Notes under the pieces: generated by a model
What the model saw: only the letters and a program-made list of their open reading frames with translations
Database searches by the model: none
What the model was told of the DNA's origin: nothing
Made by a program: the position numbers and the translations under genes
Shown: positions 9,014 through 17,203 of the stretch, in pieces
Layout of the letters: the number at the start of each line of letters is the position of its first letter
Numbering within the stretch: the stretch's first letter is position 1
From: Desulfotignum sp.
Lineage (GTDB): Bacteria > Desulfobacterota > Desulfobacteria > Desulfobacterales > Desulfobacteraceae
Direction of reading: 5' to 3'
Assembly (NCBI GenBank): GCA_011389835.1
Contig: JAABTO010000017.1
Span: 1-33,692, forward strand
Length of the DNA stretch: 33,692 nucleotides

Positions 9014-10351
9014 ATGACCAAAAAATATGATGCCATCATTATCGGTGCCGGTGTGATCGGTTCCCCCATTGCTTATGAACTGTGCAAAATGGGCTACAAA
9101 ACCCTGAACGTGGACAAGCTGCCCGATGCCGGTGAAGGTTCTACCGCCGGTTCCTGCGCCATTGTGCGGGCCCATTATTCCACCGAAGACGGGGTGGCCC
9201 TGGCCTATGAAGGGTTCAAGTACTGGCTGGACTGGGAAAACTACCTGGACAACGTCACAGATGAAAAAGGGCTGGCCAAATACATGAACACCGGGTCTAT
9301 CCTGATCAAATCCGACGGCCATGACTGGCGGAAAGTGAAAAAACATTATGATGCCGTAGGTGTCAAATACGAAGAATGGGACCTGGATACCATCAAAAAA
9401 CATGTCCCTCCCATTGACCTGCACAAACACTGGCCGGTTCGGCGGCCCGAAGACCCCTCATTCTTTGACGAACCCACTGAAATGCTGGAAGGTGCCATTT
9501 TCTGCCCGGAAGGCGGGTACGTAAACGACCCGGCTTTGTCCGCTCATAATATCATGCGGGCCGCCGAAGCCAAAGGCGGGGAGTTCATGTTCAATGCGGA
9601 AGTCGTGGATATCAGAAGCGAAAACGGCCGGGTCAAGGGCATCACCCTCAAAGACGGCACCCAGATCGATGCGGACATCGTGGTGAACGTGGGGGGGCCC
9701 CATTCCTTCAAGATCAACCAGATGGCTGAAGGGGTGTGGGAAGGCTGCAACATCAAGACCAAATCCCTGCGCCACGAAGTGATGTACTGCCCCTCTCCCG
9801 AAGACTACGATTACCTCAATGATGGATACCACATGTCTGACGGGGATATCGGCTGCTATGTCAGACCCGAGGTGGGCAACATGTTCCTCATCGGGTCCGA
9901 AGACCCGGAATGCGACCCCCAGGAATGGGTGGACCCGGATCAATTCTATGCCGGCAAAGGCGGTCCCGGCCGGGATAACGTGCTGACCGATGCCCAGTGG
10001 AAAGCCCAGTGCTATCGCCTTGGCAAACGGATCCCCTCCCTCAAGGTACCCAACCAGCCCAAAGGGGTGGTGGACCTGTATGACTGCTCGGACGACTGGA
10101 TCCCGGTCTATGACAAATCCGACCTGCCCGGTTTTTACATGGCCATCGGCACCTCCGGCAATCAGTACAAGAACGCCCCGGTGGTGGGCCGCATGATGGC
10201 CGAACTGATCGATGCCTGTGAAAAAGGCCTGGACCATGACAAGGAACCGTTTCACTATGAGTTCAAATACACCACCCGCACCCTGAACGTGGGATTTTTC
10301 TCCAGGAAACGGGAAATCAACTATGATTCCAGTTTCTCTGTAAACGGATAA
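9014..10351 (+). CDS. DAO-family FAD-dependent amine dehydrogenase (dimethylglycine/sarcosine dehydrogenase-like)
   Basis: 445-aa flavoprotein of the D-amino-acid oxidase/glycine oxidase superfamily, separate from soxB. The FAD fold opens IIIGAGVIGSPIAYEL (GAGVIG at 11-16), followed by GSTAGSCAIVRAHYS (about 42-56). ADIVVNVGGPHS (about 219-230) and a C-terminal FYMAIGTSGNQYKNAPVVG complete the FAD site. It lacks the folate domain of mammalian DMGDH/SARDH. Since etfB and etfA follow in the same unit, electrons most likely leave to ETF, as for DMGDH and SARDH (inference from family knowledge and order). Substrate candidates are dimethylglycine or another N-methyl amino acid; the sequence does not decide. 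The start at 9014 has AAGGAG. It sits 81 bp after soxG across two small hairpins. Confidence 0.8.
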   Translation: MTKKYDAIIIGAGVIGSPIAYELCKMGYKTLNVDKLPDAGEGSTAGSCAIVRAHYSTEDGVALAYEGFKYWLDWENYLDNVTDEKGLAKYMNTGSILIKSDGHDWRKVKKHYDAVGVKYEEWDLDTIKKHVPPIDLHKHWPVRRPEDPSFFDEPTEMLEGAIFCPEGGYVNDPALSAHNIMRAAEAKGGEFMFNAEVVDIRSENGRVKGITLKDGTQIDADIVVNVGGPHSFKINQMAEGVWEGCNIKTKSLRHEVMYCPSPEDYDYLNDGYHMSDGDIGCYVRPEVGNMFLIGSEDPECDPQEWVDPDQFYAGKGGPGRDNVLTDAQWKAQCYRLGKRIPSLKVPNQPKGVVDLYDCSDDWIPVYDKSDLPGFYMAIGTSGNQYKNAPVVGRMMAELIDACEKGLDHDKEPFHYEFKYTTRTLNVGFFSRKREINYDSSFSVNG

Positions 10352-10404
10352 CGACAATGTAACAGCTGTTCGGCTGTCAAGCTGCATGGCATGCTTTTAT
10401 CCAG

Positions 10405-10440
10405 GGGCAGGGCCGGGGAATACCCTGGCACTGCCCTTTT
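10405..10440 (+). terminator. Intercistronic hairpin with short U-tract before etfB (candidate attenuator)
   Basis: Outer arms GGGCAG (10405-10410) and CTGCCC (10431-10436), inner GCC/GGC and GGG/CCC pairs with one mismatch and one bulge, a GAATA loop, then TTTT (10437-10440). It lies in the 107-bp gap between the DAO-type gene and etfB, where partial termination would lower etfBA and regulator expression relative to the sox genes. Confidence 0.55.
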
Positions 10441-10458
10441 CATTGAGGTGCAAGACTG

Positions 10459-11229
10459 ATGCAAATTTATGTATGCGTGAAACACGTACCGGATTCCGCA
10501 GCCAACATTCATATGATAGACAATCGTAACATCGATGACAGCGTGCCGTTTCTGATGAACCCGTATGATGAACATGCCGTGACGGAAGCCGCGGCACTGA
10601 AAAAGCAGATCCCGGACAGCGAAATCATTGCCGTGTGCCTGGGAAAAAAAGACGCGGAAAGCACCCTGCGTTCCGCGCTGGCCATGGGGGCAGACAGAGG
10701 CGTGCTGGTGGAAACCGATGACATGTGCGACAGCATGACCACGGCCCGGGTCCTGCATGCCGCCATCATCCGGGACGGCGGGGCGGACATCATTCTCACG
10801 GGAAAGGAATCCATTGACAGTGAAGGCATGCAGACCCAGTTCCGCATCGGCGCCCTGTTTGATTTTCCCGTTGTCACCAATGCCGCTTCCCTTGAAATAA
10901 CAAATGGTAAAGCCAGGGTAGGCTGTGAGCTGGCCGGGGGCCGAACCCGGACATATGAACTGACCCTTCCCTGTGTGATAGGGGCAGGCCGTGGGTTGAA
11001 TACACCCATTTATCCGACGTTTCCGGATGTGGTCAAATCCCGTAAAAAACCGATTGAAACCGTTGCGCGTTCACAACTGAATGTGTCTGACGCGCCGGGA
11101 TCCGCCAAAATCATTTCTATGACACCGCTGGTGCAGAAGCGGAATCCCCGGAAAATTATTGGAACGCCGGCGGAACAGGCAGCTGAAATCATCCGGATTT
11201 TAAGACAGGAAGCAAAGGTGTTATCATGA
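10459..11229 (+). CDS. etfB: Electron transfer flavoprotein, beta subunit
   Basis: 256-aa small ETF subunit with the usual start MQIYVCVKHVPDS, the MNPYDEHAVTEAAALK segment (about 34-49) and the nucleotide-binding GKESIDSEGMQTQ stretch (about 115-127). GAGGTG precedes the ATG. Its stop overlaps the etfA start by four bases (ATGA), so the subunits are co-translated. Placed behind two flavin amine dehydrogenase systems, it is probably their dedicated acceptor. It could hand electrons to a membrane ETF:quinone oxidoreductase, which is not encoded in this window. Whether this is a bifurcating ETF cannot be judged with confidence by eye; no Bcd- or FixC-like partner is adjacent. Confidence 0.92.
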   Translation: MQIYVCVKHVPDSAANIHMIDNRNIDDSVPFLMNPYDEHAVTEAAALKKQIPDSEIIAVCLGKKDAESTLRSALAMGADRGVLVETDDMCDSMTTARVLHAAIIRDGGADIILTGKESIDSEGMQTQFRIGALFDFPVVTNAASLEITNGKARVGCELAGGRTRTYELTLPCVIGAGRGLNTPIYPTFPDVVKSRKKPIETVARSQLNVSDAPGSAKIISMTPLVQKRNPRKIIGTPAEQAAEIIRILRQEAKVLS

Positions 11230-12173
11230 AACAGGCAGGCATTGTCATTGAAATGGAAAACGGCCGGGTCAAGGAAACCAGTCTCGGCATGATCACCCTG
11301 GCGGGCAGAACCGCTGATTCTCTGACCGCGATGGTGATGAGCGGCATCACTGATGACATTACGGATCATCTGTCTGAGTATGGGGTTCACACCATCGTGG
11401 ATCTATCCCTGCCCGATGCCCCGGAAATCCGGCGGAATCCGGCAGTTCAGGCAACTGCGGTGGTTCATGCGGCCCGGGAATTGAAACTGGACCGGATTCT
11501 GGGATTGTCTTCTCCGGAAGGGAAGGACCTGCTGCCCCGGGTGGCAGCCCTTCTGGATGCTCCGCTGATCATGGACTGCGTGGATGCGGACCTGAAAACG
11601 GGCACGGCCACCACCTCCCAGTATTCCGGTAAGATGATGGCAAAGATTCAGCTGACCGGTGAGATTCTGATGTTCGGGGTCCGGCCCAATGCGGTTCTGC
11701 CCGAATCCAAGCCTGTGCCGGCCAAAACCATTGCCATGACCATGGATGCGGTGGTACCGGAAAACATTATATTGCTGTCCCGGGATGAGGCAGACACAGA
11801 GGGCCGGCAGAGCCTGGCGGAAGCGGATATCATCATTGCCGGGGGCCGGGGGTTGAAAAACAAGGACAATTTTTCATTGATTTTTGACTGTGCAGAAAAA
11901 TTGAACGCCGCGCCAGCTGCATCCAGGGTGGCCGTGGACGAAGGGTGGGTTCCCTATGCATTTCAGGTGGGGCAGACCGGTGAAAAAGTCAGTCCCCAGG
12001 TGTATATCGCCTGCGGCATTTCCGGTTCCATCCAGCATTTTGCCGGGATGAAAACCGCCAAAATGATCATTGCCGTGAACAAGGATGAAAATACCGCAAT
12101 GATGGCCAATTGTGATTATCAGGTCCAGGGGGATCTGTTTGCCATTCTGCCGGAAATAATGAGGCAGTTGTAA
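11226..12173 (+). CDS. etfA: Electron transfer flavoprotein, alpha subunit
   Basis: 315-aa large ETF subunit. The N-terminal half is the weaker-conserved domain I. The C-terminal FAD domain is clear: DIIIAGGRGLKNKDNF (about 200-215), AVDEGWVPYAFQVGQTGEKVSP (about 235-258), YIACGISGSIQHFAGM (about 260-275) and IIAVNKDENTAMMANCDYQVQGDLF. It lacks the extra ferredoxin domain found in some anaerobe EtfA proteins. It overlaps etfB by four bases and is followed after one base by the start of the sigma-54 regulator gene, so the three genes form a tightly coupled block. Confidence 0.93.
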   Translation: MKQAGIVIEMENGRVKETSLGMITLAGRTADSLTAMVMSGITDDITDHLSEYGVHTIVDLSLPDAPEIRRNPAVQATAVVHAARELKLDRILGLSSPEGKDLLPRVAALLDAPLIMDCVDADLKTGTATTSQYSGKMMAKIQLTGEILMFGVRPNAVLPESKPVPAKTIAMTMDAVVPENIILLSRDEADTEGRQSLAEADIIIAGGRGLKNKDNFSLIFDCAEKLNAAPAASRVAVDEGWVPYAFQVGQTGEKVSPQVYIACGISGSIQHFAGMKTAKMIIAVNKDENTAMMANCDYQVQGDLFAILPEIMRQL

Positions 12174-12174
12174 G

Positions 12175-13641
12175 ATGAACCGGTTTACCCATCAGAATGC
12201 CCGGCAGTTCCTGTTCGGCCTGGACAATGCCAATTTCCTTGCCATTTTTGATGAATATTGCGACGGGGTGCTCATTACCAATGCGCAAGGTATTATTGTC
12301 TACTACAACAAAGCCATGTCCCGCATCGATGAACTCGAACCTGAAGATGTCATTTTGAATCAGGTGACGGATGTGTATGATCTGGACAATGAGACCAGCC
12401 TGATCATGCAGTGCCTGATCACCCGGCAGCCCATCATCGATCAGCCCAACTATTACCGGACCCGCATGGGCAAATTCGCCAACACCATCCATAATGTCCA
12501 CCCCATTTTCAATAAAAACCAGCTGGTGGGGAGCATCTGTTTTGTCAGAGACTTTCATGTGCTTACCGAAACCCTGTCCATCATGCGTCTGCCCGAAACC
12601 CAGCACCGGATGCAGTCGTATGAGATCACATTCGATTCTATCATCGGTCAGGAACCGGCTTTCAAGGATGCGCTGAACGCGGCCCGCATGGCAGCCAACA
12701 CCCCGTCACCGGTCATGCTGTACGGCGAAACCGGTACGGGCAAGGAGCTGTTTGCCAGGGCCATTCACAACCACAGCCCCCGGCATGAAAAAAAATATAC
12801 CCCGGTCAATTGTGCGGCCATTCCTGAAAACCTGCTGGAAGGAATTTTGTTCGGCACCTCCAAAGGGGCGTTTACCGGGGCCATCAACAAGGCCGGGCTG
12901 TTTGAACGCACCAGCCAGGGGACCATTTTTCTGGATGAGATCAATTCCATGCCTGTGGGGCTCCAGAGCAAGATTCTGCGCATTGTCCAGGAAGGAAAGG
13001 TAAGGCGGGTGGGCGCCCTCAAGGAGATCAAGTTCGATTTGAAGATCATCTCTTCAGTGAATCAGGACCCCCATGCGTCCATTGCCAACGGGAGCCTCAG
13101 GTCGGATCTGTTCTACAGGCTGGGGGTGGTGTTCATCCATATCGTCCCGCTTCGGGAACGGATGACCGACCTGCCCCTGCTGGTGGATCATTTCATCGAC
13201 AAGCACAACAAAACACTGGGCCGGCAGGTGCGGGGGGTGGAAGACGGGGTTATGGAACTGTTCCACCAGTATCACTGGCCCGGCAATGTCCGGGAGCTGG
13301 AACATGTCATTGAAGGAGCCATGAATATCATGGGGCCGGATAACCGGATCCGGATCAAATATCTTCAGCCCCATTTCACCCATGGATACGGCAATCATCG
13401 ATCTGCCGGGCAGCGGTCATCCCGTTGGATGTCTCATCCCTCCAAAAGCCCGGACCCCATGGAATCCGGTTCGTCAGACCTGCTGTTCAATAAAAACGAG
13501 CACGAGAAAAAAATGGTGTGGCAGGCATTGATGCAGTTCCGGGGCAATGTGACCAAATCTGCCAGAAAACTGGGTATTTCCAGGCAGCTGCTGTACTATA
13601 AAATGAAAAAATACCACCTGTCCCGGGACCAGTTCAGATAA
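12175..13641 (+). CDS. Sigma-54-dependent transcriptional activator (PAS-AAA+-Fis)
   Basis: 488-aa enhancer-binding protein. An N-terminal PAS-like sensor (about 17-130; FDEYCDGVLITNAQGIIVYY) is followed by a sigma-54 AAA+ domain with Walker A GETGTGKE (184-191), the sigma-54 contact loop GAFTGA (231-236), Walker B FLDEIN (252-257) and WPGNVRELEHV (368-378). The C-terminal Fis-type helix-turn-helix is GNVTKSARKLGISRQLLYY (457-475). No receiver domain is present, so it probably responds to a small ligand through the PAS domain. It begins one base after etfA and is the last gene of the unit. No -24/-12 promoter was found in the sox-etf region, so its targets may lie elsewhere, for instance the promoter at 25807; that link is speculative. 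Confidence 0.92.
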   Translation: MNRFTHQNARQFLFGLDNANFLAIFDEYCDGVLITNAQGIIVYYNKAMSRIDELEPEDVILNQVTDVYDLDNETSLIMQCLITRQPIIDQPNYYRTRMGKFANTIHNVHPIFNKNQLVGSICFVRDFHVLTETLSIMRLPETQHRMQSYEITFDSIIGQEPAFKDALNAARMAANTPSPVMLYGETGTGKELFARAIHNHSPRHEKKYTPVNCAAIPENLLEGILFGTSKGAFTGAINKAGLFERTSQGTIFLDEINSMPVGLQSKILRIVQEGKVRRVGALKEIKFDLKIISSVNQDPHASIANGSLRSDLFYRLGVVFIHIVPLRERMTDLPLLVDHFIDKHNKTLGRQVRGVEDGVMELFHQYHWPGNVRELEHVIEGAMNIMGPDNRIRIKYLQPHFTHGYGNHRSAGQRSSRWMSHPSKSPDPMESGSSDLLFNKNEHEKKMVWQALMQFRGNVTKSARKLGISRQLLYYKMKKYHLSRDQFR

Positions 13642-13646
13642 AAGCC

Positions 13647-13670
13647 GGGCATCCGGTTTCCGGATATCCC
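13647..13670. terminator. Bidirectional hairpin terminator between the regulator gene and nadE
   Basis: GGG-C-ATCCGG, loop TTT, CCGGAT-AT-CCC (13647-13670), followed on the plus strand by TGATTTTAATTT. It lies five bases after the regulator stop in the 34-bp gap between two convergent genes, so it probably ends the sox-etf transcript. Confidence 0.65.
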
Positions 13671-13675
13671 TGATT

Positions 13676-14467
13676 TTAATTTCTCAGATCGTCCGGAATC
13701 TCACAGACCGGTATGGGGTCCATTTTGTGACGGTTAGCTGCATGCAGTTCCTCAAGAAGGGCCACCACCTGTTTCTGGCGGTCAGTGAGCCGGTGCGCTT
13801 TTTTTTCTTTTTCATCCAAACTCGTATAGGCCATGGCCCATTCCAGCTCATCATATCCGGCCCCGATCTGGCTTTCGTCGGTGCGGTTGTCGTCCCACAG
13901 CCCATCGGTGGGCGGGGCCGTGATGATCTCCGGTGCGATGTTCAACTCCCGTCCCAGGGCATACACTTCCGATTTCATCAGGTCGGCGATGGGTGAGATA
14001 TCCACCCCGCCGTCTCCGTATTTGGTGTAGAATCCTACCCCGAAATCCTCCACCTTGTTGCCGGTGCCGGCCACCAGGAGACGGTGGTGTCCGGCAAACG
14101 CATACAGCGCCAGCATACGGAGCCGGGAACGGGTGTTGGCCAGGGTCAGCCCGTCCTGGATATCTGATGGAAAATGGGTCTGGATACTGGAAAATACGGG
14201 CGTCAGGTCCAGGTCCACCGGCGTGACGCTGGAATAGTTGTTTTTCAGCCAGGCATTGTGGGCCGATCCCCGGGACAGCTGATCCGGGGCCTGGCAGATG
14301 GGCATGTTCAGGACCATGACCGGACGTCCGGTTTCCGCGCACAAGGTGGAAGTGACCGCCGAGTCGATGCCGCCGGAAACCCCGACACAGAATCCGGAAA
14401 GGCCTGAATTTTTCAGATAGGTGTCCAGCCAGTTCACAATGTGGGCAATCACTTTCCGGGTCTGCAT
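13676..14467 (-). CDS. nadE: NH3-dependent NAD+ synthetase
   Basis: 263-aa NAD synthetase that amidates nicotinate adenine dinucleotide, the last step of NAD synthesis. The ATP-pyrophosphatase P-loop VSGGIDSAV is at residues 30-38. Further family marks are LANTRSRLRMLALY, AGTGNKVEDFGVGFYTKYGDGGVD and PTDGLWDDNRTDESQIGAGYDELEW. The glutaminase domain of the larger NadE class is absent, so free ammonia is the nitrogen donor. The ATG at 14467 has GGAGAA five bases upstream. It lies downstream of a SPOUT methylase gene on the same strand and is convergent with the sigma-54 regulator gene. Confidence 0.95.
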   Translation of the reverse strand: MQTRKVIAHIVNWLDTYLKNSGLSGFCVGVSGGIDSAVTSTLCAETGRPVMVLNMPICQAPDQLSRGSAHNAWLKNNYSSVTPVDLDLTPVFSSIQTHFPSDIQDGLTLANTRSRLRMLALYAFAGHHRLLVAGTGNKVEDFGVGFYTKYGDGGVDISPIADLMKSEVYALGRELNIAPEIITAPPTDGLWDDNRTDESQIGAGYDELEWAMAYTSLDEKEKKAHRLTDRQKQVVALLEELHAANRHKMDPIPVCEIPDDLRN

Positions 14468-14529
14468 GGCGGTTCTCCAGCAAGGAAATTATCATTTGTC
14501 TTGTTTATACCGGGATCCGGAGTTTTTTG

Positions 14530-15084
14530 TCAATGGCCACGGACCTGGCGGACATATTCGTACAGCACAATGGAGGCGGCCACACTGACATTGAGGCTGT
14601 CGGACCGGCCGTACTGGGGAATGGTCAACCGCCGGAGCCGGTCGAACAGGTCCGGCTCGAACTGCAGTCCCCGTTCTTCGTGGCCCAGGATAAACGCACT
14701 TTTTTCCGGCAGTTTGATATCCATGACCGGCACCCCCTGATTGGGTTCCAGAACAAACAGGGTGTATCCCCGGTTGATCAGATGGGCGTAACAAGTGTTG
14801 AACCGGCTGTAGAAAAAGGCCGGCACCCATTTGAACGCCCCCATGGCCGGGGCCGGGTCAAAAAAATCAATGCCCACCAGGTGGATCTCTCTGCATCCAA
14901 ACGCTTCCGCGCTCCTGAAAATTTTGCCGATATTGAAAGTGGGCTTGAGATGATCCAGCACCAGGACACAGGCGTGACATCCGGGTTCTGCCAGCCTGTT
15001 TCTGTTTCGGTGCCGGCGGAACCGTCGCTGGGCCGCGGCCCGTTCCGCTTTCATCATCAGTCTTATTTTATGCGGTCCGGTCAT
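14530..15084 (-). CDS. SPOUT (TrmH/SpoU-family) RNA 2'-O-methyltransferase
   Basis: 184-aa methylase with the three SPOUT knot motifs in order: NIGKIFRSAEAFG (about 51-63), FILGHEERGL (about 130-139) and QYGRSDSLNVSVAASIVLYEY (about 156-176). A basic N-terminus (RRFRRHRNRNR) could help RNA binding. AGGAAA precedes the ATG at 15084. The short form resembles TrmH/TrmL-like tRNA ribose methylases; the target nucleotide cannot be fixed from sequence. nadE follows 62 bp downstream. Confidence 0.88.
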   Translation of the reverse strand: MTGPHKIRLMMKAERAAAQRRFRRHRNRNRLAEPGCHACVLVLDHLKPTFNIGKIFRSAEAFGCREIHLVGIDFFDPAPAMGAFKWVPAFFYSRFNTCYAHLINRGYTLFVLEPNQGVPVMDIKLPEKSAFILGHEERGLQFEPDLFDRLRRLTIPQYGRSDSLNVSVAASIVLYEYVRQVRGH

Positions 15085-15110
15085 GAATTATTTCCTGATG
15101 GGTTCTTTTC

Positions 15111-15139
15111 TTGATCCCGGGCAATGGAACCGGTACAAT
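15111..15139 (+). promoter_or_regulatory. Sigma-70 promoter of the thiamine-binding-like gene
   Basis: TTGATC (15111-15116), 17 bp, TACAAT (15134-15139). The predicted start near 15146 gives a leader of about 50 nt before the AAGGAGG and ATG at 15198. Leader of ordinary length; no TPP-riboswitch pattern was seen. Confidence 0.6.
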
Positions 15140-15197
15140 GCTAGACTGTATGGACATGGAACCAACTCGATATCGGGTTAAGTACCAAGGAGGAGCG

Positions 15198-15497
15198 ATG
15201 AACGTTATTATTGATCTGTGTGTGGTGCCCCTGGGTGTGGGATTGTCGGTATCCAGATATGTGGCCGCCTGTCATGAGATCATCAAGCAGGCCGGTCTGT
15301 CCTGCGAGCTTCATGCCTACGGCACCAACATCGAAGGGGAGTGGGATGATGTGTTTGCCGTGGTGAAGCAGTGTCATGAAAGAATTCATGCCATGGGTGC
15401 CCCGCGGATCACCACAACTATCAAGGCAGGCACTCGGACGGACCGGGATCAGACCATGGCGGACAAGGTCAAGAGCGTGAAAGAAAAACTGGCATAG
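15198..15497 (+). CDS. MTH1187/YkoF-like thiamine-binding family protein (DUF77)
   Basis: 99-aa protein of the MTH1187 family (Pfam thiamine-binding protein, formerly DUF77), a ferredoxin-like fold seen as small oligomers. Family-typical features are VVPLGVGLSVSRYVAACHEIIKQAG near the start (about 8-32), ELHAYGTNIEGEWDDVF (about 36-52) and a C-terminal PRITTTIKAGTRTD stretch. The start is ATG 15198 with a strong AAGGAGG; the open frame extends further upstream but without a comparable site. Thiamine binding is proven only for some members, so function here is uncertain. It meets the DHH gene tail to tail with one base between stops. Confidence 0.85.
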   Translation: MNVIIDLCVVPLGVGLSVSRYVAACHEIIKQAGLSCELHAYGTNIEGEWDDVFAVVKQCHERIHAMGAPRITTTIKAGTRTDRDQTMADKVKSVKEKLA

Positions 15498-15498
15498 G

Positions 15499-16395
15499 TC
15501 AGACCGGTTCATTGGCTTTGAGCACCGCAAGCATGTCATCGATCTTTTCCTGAGCCCCGTCGACGTCCAGGGTGCAGCCGCCGGCACCTTCATGGCCCCC
15601 GCCGCCGTACCGGGTCAGCAGATGGCCGGCATTGACCCTGCAGCCGCGATGAAAGATGTTGTGACCGATGCTCACCAGGACATGGGTTTTTTGGGCATCC
15701 CTGTAACGGATCTTCATACTGGCCAGGGTGTCGGGAAACAGGCAGTAGGGAAGGAACCGGTTGCCTGACGGCACCGGGTCCAGGTCCCTGAAATCGGTGA
15801 CACTGACAGGACCGTCAACCCGGGTATATGTTTTCAGATATCCTTCATAGTCCCGGTTTTGCCGGATGACTTCCTCGCACCGGGATTTAACGTCAGGGTC
15901 CGCCATCACGGCATCCATGGACCGGGTCTGGAGCAGATCCACCAGGCGGTCCCAGTAGGGAGCCTCTTTGCCGTCCCAATTCTGGATGGTCATGGAGACC
16001 AGGATATGGGGATATTTTTCCGGGTGCAGGACCTGGTCCATTGTGAGATCTGCGGAATCAATGATATCGGTGTGAAATACCAGATCATCGAACCGGTCAT
16101 CCAGTTGTCCGGATGCCTTGTAGTGCCGGTGGATCACGCCGGCAGCGGACGGGGCAACGGCAAAGGCCCCCTCAAAGTCATGATCGGGCCGGTTGGACAC
16201 ATGATGGTCAAACCACAGGGAACACCGGGGATCATAGGGCAGGTTGGCAAGGATGTCTCCGGTTTGTATCTGTGCGGTTTTCTGCTGTACCTCGCCGGGC
16301 TCCACCCAATGAATCGGGGTGTCGATGTCCAGGGCCTCGCGCAGCAGAACGGCACACACAATGCCGTCAAAATCGGGGCGTGTGACGATTCTCAT
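15499..16395 (-). CDS. DHH/DHHA1-family phosphoesterase
   Basis: 298-aa protein of the DHH superfamily (NrnA/RecJ-like and exopolyphosphatase-like enzymes). The N-terminal metal motifs are TRPDFDGIVCA (about 5-15) and LWFDHHVSN (about 60-68). The C-terminal DHHA1 substrate motif is YGGGGHEGAGGC (about 263-274). Between them lies an unusually long linker (about 110-200) with WDGKEAPYWDRLVDLLQ. Candidates are oligoribonuclease/pAp phosphatase or a related metal phosphoesterase; the exact substrate is not decidable. A promoter lies at 16451-16479. It is divergent from the YigZ gene. Confidence 0.85.
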   Translation of the reverse strand: MRIVTRPDFDGIVCAVLLREALDIDTPIHWVEPGEVQQKTAQIQTGDILANLPYDPRCSLWFDHHVSNRPDHDFEGAFAVAPSAAGVIHRHYKASGQLDDRFDDLVFHTDIIDSADLTMDQVLHPEKYPHILVSMTIQNWDGKEAPYWDRLVDLLQTRSMDAVMADPDVKSRCEEVIRQNRDYEGYLKTYTRVDGPVSVTDFRDLDPVPSGNRFLPYCLFPDTLASMKIRYRDAQKTHVLVSIGHNIFHRGCRVNAGHLLTRYGGGGHEGAGGCTLDVDGAQEKIDDMLAVLKANEPV

Positions 16396-16450
16396 AACTT
16401 AATTCCGATCCGTGTGAAGGGTTGCGTGGGTATGATTCATATTAGGCGCA

Positions 16451-16479
16451 TGTATAGAATAAACCGGCCATCTTTTCAA
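16451..16479 (-). promoter_or_regulatory. Sigma-70 promoter of the DHH phosphoesterase gene
   Basis: On the minus strand: TTGAAA (16479-16474), 17 bp, TATACA (16456-16451). The predicted start near 16445 is about 50 nt before the ATG at 16395. Confidence 0.5.
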
Positions 16480-16492
16480 GGCAGATACACAA

Positions 16493-17125
16493 ATGACCGA
16501 TGAAAAACCGTTTTTTTCCATTGCCGGCGCACCGGAAAACAGCCCTGTCACGGCCCGGCTGAAGATCCGGCGGTCCGAATTCACCTGCCGCCTGGCAAGG
16601 ACCGATTCCATCGAGGCGGCCAAGGCGTTTATCTCAAAAATCAGCAAAGAGAACAAAACCGCCACCCACAACTGCTGGGCCTATATCGTGGGGGATGACG
16701 GCCGGATCTGCCACAGTTCAGATGCGGGCGAACCCTCCGGCACCGCTGGAAAACCCATGCTCAATGTGCTGACCTCCCACCACATGACCCGGGTGACCGT
16801 GGTGGTGACCCGGCAGTACGGCGGGGTGAAACTGGGGGTCCGGGGGTTGATCCGGGCTTATTCCGAAGCCGTGGAAGCGGCCCTGGCTGCTGCGAAAAAA
16901 GTCCGGCTGATCCAGGCGGACCCGGTGCGAATCCAGCTGCCCTATGAATGCAATGACCCGGTGTTGAATCAGGTCCGCCGGTTCAATGCCGAGATTCAGC
17001 ATACCGATTACAAGGAATGCATCATCCACGACATCCTGGTGGAAAAACACCAGGCCACCGATTTCATCCAGATGCTGTCCCAGTTCGAGCCTCAGGGGCT
17101 GAAAGTGTTGTCAAAATCTGATTGA
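16493..17125 (+). CDS. YigZ/IMPACT (UPF0029) family protein
   Basis: 210-aa two-domain protein. The N-terminal IMPACT/UPF0029 domain (about 20-130) carries RRSEFTCRLAR, THNCWAYIVGDDG, the signature SSDAGEPSGTAGKPMLNVL and VVVTRQYGGVKLGVRGLIRAYSEAVEAAL. The C-terminal DUF1949-like domain runs from about 140 to 205. The biochemical role of YigZ is not settled; a link to translation is assumed from eukaryotic IMPACT. The GEP-x-GTAG loop is complete. The stop overlaps the TTGACA of the next gene's promoter. Confidence 0.9.
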   Translation: MTDEKPFFSIAGAPENSPVTARLKIRRSEFTCRLARTDSIEAAKAFISKISKENKTATHNCWAYIVGDDGRICHSSDAGEPSGTAGKPMLNVLTSHHMTRVTVVVTRQYGGVKLGVRGLIRAYSEAVEAALAAAKKVRLIQADPVRIQLPYECNDPVLNQVRRFNAEIQHTDYKECIIHDILVEKHQATDFIQMLSQFEPQGLKVLSKSD

Positions 17126-17150
17126 CAGGGGTGGCTTTTTAGTATAGTTT
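17122..17150 (+). promoter_or_regulatory. Probable promoter of the XRE-cupin/leuCD unit
   Basis: TTGACA (17122-17127) overlaps the preceding stop codon. The -10 candidates are TATAGT (17143-17148, 15-bp spacer) and TAGTTT (17145-17150, 17-bp spacer). Both fall inside the left arm of the palindrome at 17141-17169, so a bound regulator would block the polymerase. Confidence 0.45.
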
Positions 17151-17169
17151 AAATAAACTTAACTATACT
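17141..17169. promoter_or_regulatory. Nested palindromic operator candidate upstream of the XRE-cupin gene
   Basis: Outer arms AGTATAGTT (17141-17149) and AACTATACT (17161-17169) are exact reverse complements separated by 11 bp. A partly overlapping smaller palindrome is AGTTTA (17146-17151), AA, TAAACT (17154-17159). It lies about 35 bp upstream of the regulator ATG and over its putative -10, as expected for autoregulation. The palindrome is seen; the binding protein is inferred. Confidence 0.6.
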
Positions 17170-17203
17170 GAATATTGACCGATTTCATCTGACACACGGC
17201 ATT

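Noticed and set aside
10393-10410. TGGCATGC in front of etfB as a possible -24 element
   Set aside because: The second dinucleotide at GG-N10 is TC rather than GC, so the -12 half is missing.
14510-14526. CCGG-GAT-CCGG followed by AGTTTTTT as a terminator
   Set aside because: The U-run is on the plus strand while both flanking genes run on the minus strand, and the stem is only four pairs with a three-base loop.
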